The position numbers and the translations under genes are program-made. From assembly GCF_000166135.1 (NCBI RefSeq), contig NC_014666.1, forward strand, positions 2,604,001-2,668,000: a DNA stretch of 64,000 nucleotides, in the 5' to 3' direction. The notes beneath the pieces were generated by a model. It worked only from the letters and a program-made list of their open reading frames with translations, ran no database searches and was not told the DNA's origin. Positions 54,326-61,557 of this stretch are shown in pieces (within the stretch, counting starts at the first letter, position 1; the number at the start of each line of letters is the position of its first letter). Source of the stretch: Pseudofrankia inefficax. GTDB lineage: Bacteria; Actinomycetota; Actinomycetes; Frankiales; Frankiaceae.

Positions 54326-55516
54326 GTGACCAGCCAGCCCGACGGCCGGGTGGACGAGGGCGCGCTGCGTGCCCTCGTCCCCCGGGTGCTCGCGGGGCTG
54401 GTCCGCCGCGGCGAGGACTTCGACGCCGCCGAGGACGCGCTGCAGGAAGCGCTCCTGGAGGCGTTGCGCGTCTGGCCCGACCATCCTCCGCGGGATCCGG
54501 GCGCGTGGCTGGCCACGGTCGCGACCCGGCGACTGATCGACGCCCGTCGAAGCGAAGCCGCCCGCCGCGCCCGCGAGGACACGCTGCACGAGCAGCCGGA
54601 GCCGGCGCCGCCCTCGGGAGAGGCCGGAGACGACACGCTCTTCCTGCTCTTCTGCTGCTGCCATCCCGATCTCGCGCCCGCCTCCCAGGTGGCACTGACC
54701 CTGCGCGCGGTCGGCGGCCTGAGCACCCGGGAGATCGCCGACGCCTTCTACGTCCCGGAGGCGACGATGGCGCAGCGGATCAGCCGGGCCAAGCGGGGCC
54801 TGCGCGGGCGACGCCTGGACGAGCCCGGCGACCTCGCGGTCGTCCTGCGCGTCCTGTATCTCGTCTACACGACCGGGCACGCGGGCCGGGTGGACCTGGC
54901 CGCCGAGGCGATCCGGCTCGCCCGCCAGCTCACCCTCGCCACCGAGGAACCGGAGGCGCGCGGGCTGCTCGCGTTGATGCTGCTCAACCACGCCCGGCTG
55001 CCGGCGCGGCTGGACGGACAGGGCCGGATCGTCACGCTGGACCGGCAGGACAGGGGCCGCTGGGACACCCGCGAGATCGCCGAAGGGGTGCGCGTCCTGC
55101 AGTCGGCGCTGGCGCTGGAACGGCCCGGCCGCTACCAGATCGAGGCCGCCATCGCCGCCCTGCACGACGACGCGGCGAGTCCCGAGGAGACCGACTGGCC
55201 CCAGATCCTCGCCTGGTACGACGACCTGGTCGGCCTGACCGACGACCCGGTGCGCCAGGATCCCGCCGCCGTCCTGGGCCGTGCCGTCGCGGTCGGCCAC
55301 GCCCTCGGCGCCGCCGCCGGGCTGCGCGAGACCGACCGGCTGCGCGAGGTCTTCGGCGACCGGCACCGCTGGCACGCGGTGCGCGGCTACCTGCACGAGC
55401 TCGCCGGCGACCTGCCGGCCGCGGGTGTGGCGTACACGGAGGCCGCCCGCCGGGCCACGGACGTCGCCGAGCGCGACCACCTGGTCCGCCAGGCCGCCCG
55501 GGCCCGGTGGACCTGA
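54326..55516 (+). CDS. ECF42-type RNA polymerase sigma factor with C-terminal helical extension
   Basis: 396 residues. Region 2 is represented by RGEDFDAAEDALQEALLEAL and DPGAWLATVATRRLIDARR, and region 4 by LTLRAVGGLSTREIADAF and EATMAQRISRAKRG. The C-terminal ~200 residues form a TPR-like helical extension (LDGQGRIVTLDRQDRGRWDT, AALHDDAASPEETDWPQI) characteristic of ECF42, which lacks a classical anti-sigma factor. Regulation through the extension is established for the group. The adjacent YCII gene supports the class. Confidence 0.92.
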   Translation: MTSQPDGRVDEGALRALVPRVLAGLVRRGEDFDAAEDALQEALLEALRVWPDHPPRDPGAWLATVATRRLIDARRSEAARRAREDTLHEQPEPAPPSGEAGDDTLFLLFCCCHPDLAPASQVALTLRAVGGLSTREIADAFYVPEATMAQRISRAKRGLRGRRLDEPGDLAVVLRVLYLVYTTGHAGRVDLAAEAIRLARQLTLATEEPEARGLLALMLLNHARLPARLDGQGRIVTLDRQDRGRWDTREIAEGVRVLQSALALERPGRYQIEAAIAALHDDAASPEETDWPQILAWYDDLVGLTDDPVRQDPAAVLGRAVAVGHALGAAAGLRETDRLREVFGDRHRWHAVRGYLHELAGDLPAAGVAYTEAARRATDVAERDHLVRQAARARWT

Positions 55517-55541
55517 CCGCGGGGTCAGTACCGCGGTGCTG

Positions 55542-56528
55542 TCACGACCCGCCTGGCGGAGCTGACGGGATGCTGGGGAGTCCGAACAGGTCGAAGACCG
55601 CCGGGTCGGCGAACGTCACGCAGTGCCGGACCAGGCCGCCCGTCACCGTGAACACCTGAAGTGAGTGGGCCCGGACGCCGCCGGTGGCCGGGTCCGGAGC
55701 GTAGGCGGCCAGGGCCGCGCCGCCGTTCGCCCAGGTGGGCAGCAGGCGCCAGCCGGGTCCACGCATGGCGAAGACCCGTTCGATGAACTCGGCGTAGTGT
55801 GCCCGGCCGGCGAGCCAGAGTGGCACCGGCGGCATCTCCAGAATGACGTCGTCGGCGAGCAACCGGGTCAGGCCGGGCACGTCCGCCGCCTCGAAGGCCG
55901 CGAGGTAGCGCTCGACCACGGCGCGCTCGGTGGGGTCGGTGGGTTCGCGCAGGTCGTCCGGCGACAGCCCGGCCTCCCGCAGCGTGGCCCGGGCTCGCTG
56001 GAGCCCGCTGTTCACCGAGGCGACGCTGGTTCCCAGCGTCTCGGCGACCTCGGCGGCCGACAGCGCGAGCACGTCGCGCAGCACGAGCGCCGCTCGCTGG
56101 CGCGCGGGCAGCAGTTGCAGCGCCGCGACGAAGGCCAGCCGCAGCCCCACGCGCTGTGCCGCGGCGTCCGCGGGGTCGCCGAGGCGGGCGTCGGGGATCG
56201 GCTGCAACCACGGAATGTCGGGGCTGGGCACCAGCGGCACGTGCGGGTCGTCGCCGGCCGGCCCCAGCCCGGTCGGCAGCGGCCGGCGGGCCCGTCCCTC
56301 CAACGCGGTGAGGCAGACGTTGGTGGCGATCCGGTGCAGCCAGGTACGCAGCGAGGCCAGCCGCGGGTCGTAACGGTCGGCCGCTCGCCAGGCCCGCAGC
56401 AGCGTCTCCTGGACCAGGTCCTCGGCTTCGTCAAGCGAGCCGAGCATCCGGTAGCAGTGCGCGAGCAGGTCGCCGCGGTAGGCCTCGTGCCGGTCGTCGC
56501 GGCTGTGGATCGTCGTCGGCTCGGCCAC
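55542..56528 (-). CDS. ECF sigma factor with C-terminal SnoaL-like domain
   Basis: About 328 residues. Region 2 is AYRGDLLAHCYRMLGSLDEA with DLVQETLLRAWRA, and region 4 is ALQLLPARQRAALVLRDVLA then SVASVNSGLQRARATL. A SnoaL/NTF2-like domain (~200-328: VERYLAAFEAADVPGLTRLL, GRAHYAEFIERVFAMRGPG) is fused at the end. This architecture is known for ECF41/TIGR02960-type factors, in which the NTF2 tail controls activity. The GTG at 56528 fits the family length, though no clear ribosome-binding site precedes it. It is convergent with the ECF42 gene. Confidence 0.9.
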   Translation of the reverse strand: MAEPTTIHSRDDRHEAYRGDLLAHCYRMLGSLDEAEDLVQETLLRAWRAADRYDPRLASLRTWLHRIATNVCLTALEGRARRPLPTGLGPAGDDPHVPLVPSPDIPWLQPIPDARLGDPADAAAQRVGLRLAFVAALQLLPARQRAALVLRDVLALSAAEVAETLGTSVASVNSGLQRARATLREAGLSPDDLREPTDPTERAVVERYLAAFEAADVPGLTRLLADDVILEMPPVPLWLAGRAHYAEFIERVFAMRGPGWRLLPTWANGGAALAAYAPDPATGGVRAHSLQVFTVTGGLVRHCVTFADPAVFDLFGLPSIPSAPPGGS

Positions 56529-56658
56529 GCGGCGCAGCCTACGCCCGGCCGTGAGCCGGATTCTGGGCCCCGCGGCGGCGATGAGTTCCGGGCCCGGGCT
56601 CGGTATGTGGCGGGTGAGGGCGGCCAGCCGGGGTCGCCACGGCAGGAAGGGACCCGCG

Positions 56659-57243
56659 ATGCACGACGTCATCGTCATTCAGTTCATCACCCTGGACGGC
56701 GTCGTCTCCGACCCCGACGGGCGGTGGGGGACGGGCCACGGCGGCTGGGCCTTCCGCCATGGCGCGGGGCCGGTGGACGGCGACAAGTTCCGGCTCGGGG
56801 CGCGGCAGGACCAGGGCGTGCAGCTCTACGGCCGGCGGACCTGGGAGCACTTCGCCAGGCTCTGGCCGGCCCGCACCGGGGACTTCGCCCAGCGGATGAA
56901 CGCCGTTCCCAAGCGGGTGGCCACCAAGTCAGGCATCGACGCGGGTGCCTGGTCGAACTCGGCGGCCATCGACGGCGACCCGCTGGCCTGGGTCGCGGCC
57001 GAGCGAGCGCGACGCGACGTCGTCGTGATCGGCAGCCTGAGCCTGGTCCACGCACTGGCCGCGGCCGACCTGGTCGACGAGTACCGACTGATCACCTTTC
57101 CGACGGTCGTCGGAGCGGGCGACCGGCTGTTCGCCGCCGGCACCGCCGCCGAGTACCGCTTCACCGTCGCCGAACCTGCCGATGCGGAGGCGCTGACCGC
57201 GCTCACGGTCCTGCGCCGCGACCGTGAGGAGAAAGCTGGCTGA
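56659..57243 (+). CDS. Dihydrofolate-reductase-family protein (RibD C-terminal-like), third paralogue
   Basis: 194 residues. VIVIQFITLDGVVSDPDG, LYGRRTWEHFARLWPAR, VVVIGSLSLVHALAAADL and VDEYRLITFPTVVGAGDRLF define a RibD_C-like reductase. ATG at 56659 follows GGAAGGGACC. It is divergent from the ECF sigma gene (130 bp gap), so the sigma factor may control it. That link is inference. Confidence 0.9.
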   Translation: MHDVIVIQFITLDGVVSDPDGRWGTGHGGWAFRHGAGPVDGDKFRLGARQDQGVQLYGRRTWEHFARLWPARTGDFAQRMNAVPKRVATKSGIDAGAWSNSAAIDGDPLAWVAAERARRDVVVIGSLSLVHALAAADLVDEYRLITFPTVVGAGDRLFAAGTAAEYRFTVAEPADAEALTALTVLRRDREEKAG

Positions 57244-57331
57244 GCGTCCCCGCTCGCGCTCGGGCGCGACACGGTCGATGGTCCTGACGACCTGACCCGC
57301 ATGCGACGTGACGGACTTCGGGCCACGCTTA

Positions 57332-59131
57332 TCACAGGTCGAGGGTCAGGTCCTCGCCTGGTTGGGCGCAGCAGATGAGCACGGTGCCGTCCGCCGGTGG
57401 GTCGACCGGTTCGGGGGAGTACCGGACGGTTCCCGCCACGACCGTGGTCTGGCAGTTGTGGCACACCCCCGTCCGGCACGACCAGCGGACCGGCACGTCG
57501 CACGCCTCGGCGAGGTCGAGGAGGCTGCCGTGGGAGGGGTCCCAGCGGGTCGCGAGCGCGCTGCGCGCGAACGAGATCAGCGGTCCGGTTCCCGGCTCGC
57601 CCGCCGGCTGGTGCGGTGGGCGGGCCAGGGTGGCCGCGATGCCGGGGGTCTGCGCGGGCGGCGCGCCGAAGATCTCGGTGTGGATGCGCCCGGCGTCGAG
57701 CCCGAGCGCGACGAGCGCGGCGGAGATGTCCGCCATGAAGCGGTCGGGCCCGCAGAGGTAGGCCTCCGCGTCGCGGGGCAGGTCCAGGGCGGACAGGACG
57801 GGGGCGGCGAGCCGCCCGCCGCTGTGCTGGTCATCGACGTCGTGGCCCGGGGCGGGGTGGCTGAGGCAGACCAGCCGCCGGGCGTCCGGGAGGCTGGCCA
57901 CGAGCGCCCGCGACTCGGCGGCGAAGGCCTCGTCGGCCGGCGTGCGGGCGCCGTGCAGCCACCAGACGGTCCTGCCGGATTTCTCGGCCGCCAGGGCGTG
58001 GAGCATGGCGAGGACCGGAGTCGCCCCGACGCCCGCGCTGATCAGCAGCACCGGCGCCGATCCAGGCCGCAGCGTGAAGGTGCCCCGGGGCGCACCGACC
58101 TCCAGCTCGTCGCCCACCCGGACCCGGGCGTGCAGGAAGCCGCTGCCTGCGCCATGAGGCTCCCGCTTGACGCTGATGCGGTACTGACCGCTGCCAGGGG
58201 CGCCGGACAGCGAGTAGTTACGCAGCACCGGCTGGTCGGTGGCGCCGGGGCGCAGCCGCAAGGTCAGGAACTGCCCAGGAAGCGCGGCCGGCAGTGCCGC
58301 GCCGCCGGGATCGGCCAGGTAGAGCGAGGAGATCGTCGGGGTCTCCGCCTCGATCCGGGCCACGGCGAGCCGGCGGAAGCCGGACCAGGCCGGCGGGGGC
58401 CCGGCGGCGACCAGCCCCGCGTTGCCGCCGCCGTCCTTCTGCTCCAGGATCTGCTGGAACGACGACCGCCAGCCGGGGCTGAGCGCCGGAATCCGCAGCG
58501 CCCGGGCGACCTGGTGGCGAGACCGGCCCGGCAGGTACAGCAGGGCGTCGATCTCCGCGACGGTCATTCCCTCCGGCCCGGACCCGACCTTCACGATGTC
58601 GTCGCCGGCCTGGACGGCCCCCTCGGCCAGAACCCGGAAGTAGAACCCCGGCCGATGCTCGGCGACCAGCCGGGCCGGCATCTGGGGGTCGTCGAGCCGG
58701 ATGCCGACCCGGTAGCAGGTGACCCGTGGCTGCGTCACCTCGAAGACGGCGTCGCCGATCCGGTACCGGTCGCCGATGCACACCTCGTCGTCGGCGAGGC
58801 CCTCGACGGTGAAGTTCTCCCCGAAGATCCCGGGCTCCAGGTCGTCCCGGCCCAGGGCCTCCCGCCAGTACCGGTAGGACCCCAGCTGGTAGACGAAGAC
58901 CGCCCGGTGCTCGCCGCCGTGCCCGGCCAGGTCGCCCTGCCCGTCGCCGTCGATGTTGAGGCGCCGGACCGGCCTCGGCCCGTCGACCGGCCGCTTCCAC
59001 ACCGCGGTGTGGACGGTCCGGCCGTGCCAGGCGACGTCGCGCGGCAGGCCCACGTTGAGCGATCGCAGGACTCCGGCCGTCGTGACGGCACCGGCGGTAC
59101 CAAGGGTCGCCGCGGGACTGGACACAGTCAC
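57332..59131 (-). CDS. MOSC domain - flavin reductase - [2Fe-2S] ferredoxin fusion
   Basis: 599 residues. Residues ~20-235 are a YiiM-like MOSC domain (GDLAGHGGEHRAVFVYQLGS, LEPGIFGENFTVEGL, TQPRVTCYRVGIRL with the conserved Cys). Residues ~245-490 are a ferredoxin-NADP-reductase module (LPGQFLTLRLRP, LRNYSLSGAPGSG, LLISAGVGATPVLAMLHAL, AYLCGPDRFM). The last ~90 residues are a plant-type ferredoxin (CRTGVCHNCQT, ICCAQPGEDLTLDL). In YiiM-like enzymes MOSC handles a molybdenum cofactor for N-hydroxyl reduction, and the fused modules would deliver electrons from NAD(P)H. Start at 59131 is a GTG. Confidence 0.92.
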   Translation of the reverse strand: MTVSSPAATLGTAGAVTTAGVLRSLNVGLPRDVAWHGRTVHTAVWKRPVDGPRPVRRLNIDGDGQGDLAGHGGEHRAVFVYQLGSYRYWREALGRDDLEPGIFGENFTVEGLADDEVCIGDRYRIGDAVFEVTQPRVTCYRVGIRLDDPQMPARLVAEHRPGFYFRVLAEGAVQAGDDIVKVGSGPEGMTVAEIDALLYLPGRSRHQVARALRIPALSPGWRSSFQQILEQKDGGGNAGLVAAGPPPAWSGFRRLAVARIEAETPTISSLYLADPGGAALPAALPGQFLTLRLRPGATDQPVLRNYSLSGAPGSGQYRISVKREPHGAGSGFLHARVRVGDELEVGAPRGTFTLRPGSAPVLLISAGVGATPVLAMLHALAAEKSGRTVWWLHGARTPADEAFAAESRALVASLPDARRLVCLSHPAPGHDVDDQHSGGRLAAPVLSALDLPRDAEAYLCGPDRFMADISAALVALGLDAGRIHTEIFGAPPAQTPGIAATLARPPHQPAGEPGTGPLISFARSALATRWDPSHGSLLDLAEACDVPVRWSCRTGVCHNCQTTVVAGTVRYSPEPVDPPADGTVLICCAQPGEDLTLDL

Positions 59132-59187
59132 AGGGTCTACCCGAGCGGGACGCGGTCCCGCATCCCGAGGGCCGCCGCACCCGCCGT

Positions 59188-60027
59188 TCAGTGCTGGCTC
59201 GGTCCCGGGAGCTGGCTGGCGACGCCGTCGAGGAAGATCGCCAGGCTGTGGTCGAAGATGTCGCCGGCCGGCGCGGAGACGTAGATGTCGCCGGCGGCGC
59301 GCAGGGCGGAGAACTGGCCGGCCGGCAGCGCGTCGAGCAGCTCGTCGAAGCCGTCCGAGCCCGCCGCGCCCGTCGGGGACTGGCCGCGGTGGGCCCGGCG
59401 GATCGCCGAGCTCGCGAGGAACTCGAGCATCGTGATCGTGGCGTAGCCCGCCTGCTCCTCGGTGAGGCCGGCCTCGAGGAACAGGCCGAGTGCCGCGTCG
59501 ACGACGCGCAGCATGTTCGGTCCGTAGCCCGCTCGGCTGCGCGTCGACGGTGGCAGCGGCTGCTCCACGCTGATGCGGTGCATTCCGCGCATCAGCGCCT
59601 CGACGTCGGCCCGCCAGCCGCGTCCGGTGCGGTCGAACCGGATGTCGCCCATGACGTGGTCGCCGATCAGCGCGATGAGCTCGTCCCGGCTGGCGATGTG
59701 CCGGTAGAGCGAGGCGATGGTGGTGTCGAGCCGCTCGGCGACCGAGCGCAGGGTCAACGCGTCGAGCCCGTCGTCGCGCAGCAGCGCCAACGCCGCCTCG
59801 ACGATGCGCTCACAGGACAGGCCGCCTGGCCTGGGTCGCCGCCGGCTCTCGGCCGCCGCGCGCTGGGCCCACCAGCGGGCCGACCCCGCCTCGGGCGGCG
59901 CGGTGCCACCACCGGGGCCGACCGGTCCACCCGCGCCGGGACCCGGGCCCCGTTCGTGTGCCGTGTCCGCACCGGTGCGAACACCAAGCCGGGCCCTTTC
60001 GCCTTCCGCCAGTGATCGCCGCTGCAC
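59188..60027 (-). CDS. TetR-family regulator of the divergent cytochrome P450 gene
   Basis: About 279 residues. A long Gly/Pro/Arg-rich leader (~80 residues) precedes the HTH (LLRDDGLDALTLRSVAERLD, TTIASLYRHIASRDELIALI) and the TetR_C_1-like ligand domain (DVEALMRGMHRISVEQ, GDIFDHSLAIFLDGVASQL). The start is uncertain: GTG at 60027 is plausible, but the family-like part begins near 59830. It is divergent from the P450, with two perfect palindromes and a promoter between them. Confidence 0.85.
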   Translation of the reverse strand: MQRRSLAEGERARLGVRTGADTAHERGPGPGAGGPVGPGGGTAPPEAGSARWWAQRAAAESRRRPRPGGLSCERIVEAALALLRDDGLDALTLRSVAERLDTTIASLYRHIASRDELIALIGDHVMGDIRFDRTGRGWRADVEALMRGMHRISVEQPLPPSTRSRAGYGPNMLRVVDAALGLFLEAGLTEEQAGYATITMLEFLASSAIRRAHRGQSPTGAAGSDGFDELLDALPAGQFSALRAAGDIYVSAPAGDIFDHSLAIFLDGVASQLPGPSQH

Positions 60028-60047
60028 CCGTCCATTCAAGCACCATC

Positions 60048-60107
60048 TTGACAGTCTGCGATCGACGATCGCATACTTCGGCCACTCAGAAAGCGATCGG
60101 CGATCGC
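60048..60107 (+). promoter_or_regulatory. P450 promoter with two palindromic operators
   Basis: TTGACA at 60048-60053 and CATACT at 60072-60077 (18-bp spacing) make a sigma-70-like promoter towards the P450. TGCGATCG-A-CGATCGCA (60057-60073) has perfect 8-bp arms and lies in the spacer, overlapping the -10. GCGATCG-G-CGATCGC (60093-60107) has perfect 7-bp arms just downstream. The neighbouring TetR is the likely ligand. Confidence 0.8.
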
Positions 60108-60228
60108 ATGCGGGTCGTCGTGGGGAGTCCTGATCGCGGCGCGGCGCACGCCGACCACGTGACCGAGCCCCGGACATGTTCGACACGTCTGCGCTGTGGC
60201 GTGAACCGGCAAGCGAAGGAAGGCCAGA

Positions 60229-61419
60229 ATGACCGCGGACCTGTACTGGGACCCCTACGACAAGGCGATCGACCTGGACCCGCACCCGCTCTGGCGGCGG
60301 ATGCGCGACGAGCAGCCCGTCTACCGCAACGAGAAGTTCGACTTCTACGCGCTGTCGCGGTTCGAGGACGTCGACGCGGCCCACCTGGACCCGGCCACCT
60401 ACAGCTCCCGCTACGGCACCGTGCTGGAGATGATGACCCCGGAGCCCTGGGACACCGGACAGATGATCTTCATGGATCCGCCGGTCCACACGACGCTGCG
60501 GGTGCTGGTCTCCCGGGCCTTCACCCCGCGCCGCGTCGGCGGGCTGGAGGGTGCCATCCGCGAGACCTGCGCGGAGCTGCTCGACCCCCAGATCGGCGGC
60601 GGCGGGTTCGACTACGTCCAGGACTTCGCCGCCCAGCTGCCCTCGCTGGTCATCTCCCGGCTGATCGGGGTCGACCCGGCGGACCGCGAGGACGTGCGGC
60701 GCATGATCGACGGAACCTTCCATCACGACGAGACCGCGGGCATGGCCAACGAGATCGCCGTCGCCGCGGCCACGAAGCTGCACCTGTACTTCGCCGAGCA
60801 GATCGAGGCCCGCCGCGCCGCTCCCCGCGACGACCTGATGACCGCCCTCGTCCAGGCCGAGGTCAAGGTCGCCGACGGCGGCACCCGGCGGCTGTCCACC
60901 CGGGAGGCCACCGACTTCACCACCCTGCTGACGGCTGCCGGTACCGAGACCGTCGCCCGCCTGCTGGGCTGGGCGTGTGACGTGCTCGCCGCCCACCCCG
61001 ACCAGCGGGCCGCGCTGGCCGCCGACCCGTCGCTGCTGGCGGGCGCCGTCGAGGAGACCCTGCGCTACGAGGCGCCGTCCCCGGTGCAGGGCCGGGTCAC
61101 CACCCGCGAGGTCGAGCTGCACGGCACCACGATCCCGGCCAAGTCCAAGATCCTGCTGCTGACCGGCTCCGCCGGCCGCGACGACCGCGCGTACGCCGAT
61201 CCCGACGTCTACGACGTGCGCCGGCGGTTCGACCGGCACGTCTCCCTCGGCCACGGCATCCACTTCTGCCTCGGCGCCGGGCTTGCCCGCCTGGAGAGCC
61301 GGATCGCGCTGGAGGAGACGCTCAAGCGGTTCCCGACCTGGGAGATCGACCAGGCGCGCGCCGTCCGGCTGCACACCAGCACGGTCCGCGGCTACGAGAA
61401 GCTGCCCATCGCGGTCTGA
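60229..61419 (+). CDS. Cytochrome P450 (bacterial class I type)
   Basis: 396 residues. The I-helix oxygen-activation motif is LLTAAGTETVARLLG, ExxR is EETLRYEAPSPVQGR, and the haem loop is LGHGIHFCLGAGLARLE with the proximal Cys. MIFMDPPVHTTLRVLVSRAF is the typical C-helix region. It would need a separate ferredoxin and reductase. The MOSC-reductase-ferredoxin fusion is nearby, but partnership is only a guess. ATG at 60229 follows GAAGGAAGG. Likely under the adjacent TetR, so probably an inducible xenobiotic or secondary-metabolite hydroxylase. Confidence 0.95.
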   Translation: MTADLYWDPYDKAIDLDPHPLWRRMRDEQPVYRNEKFDFYALSRFEDVDAAHLDPATYSSRYGTVLEMMTPEPWDTGQMIFMDPPVHTTLRVLVSRAFTPRRVGGLEGAIRETCAELLDPQIGGGGFDYVQDFAAQLPSLVISRLIGVDPADREDVRRMIDGTFHHDETAGMANEIAVAAATKLHLYFAEQIEARRAAPRDDLMTALVQAEVKVADGGTRRLSTREATDFTTLLTAAGTETVARLLGWACDVLAAHPDQRAALAADPSLLAGAVEETLRYEAPSPVQGRVTTREVELHGTTIPAKSKILLLTGSAGRDDRAYADPDVYDVRRRFDRHVSLGHGIHFCLGAGLARLESRIALEETLKRFPTWEIDQARAVRLHTSTVRGYEKLPIAV

Positions 61420-61460
61420 CCGGGGGGCCTCGGCGTGCGGCCACCCGATCCCGCTGGGAG

Positions 61461-61511
61461 GATGAGCATGGGCGCTTTGCGTGCTGATAGAAAGCTCGCG
61501 GCCTGCTCATC
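61461..61511 (+). promoter_or_regulatory. Possible structured leader of the potassium transporter mRNA
   Basis: GATGAGC at 61461-61467 and GCTCATC at 61505-61511 are perfect inverted arms in the 138-bp leader before kup, with GCGC/GCG pairing possible inside. Potassium transporters are often riboswitch-controlled, but no known c-di-AMP (ydaO) or other riboswitch core was recognised, so this is weak. Confidence 0.3.
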
Positions 61512-61557
61512 ACCGCGACGATCGTGACCGTGCGCCGACGTCTAGCGAAGGACTGTC

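Noticed and set aside
61420-61557. Known ydaO/c-di-AMP riboswitch upstream of kup
   Set aside because: The conserved core sequence of that riboswitch is not present in the leader.
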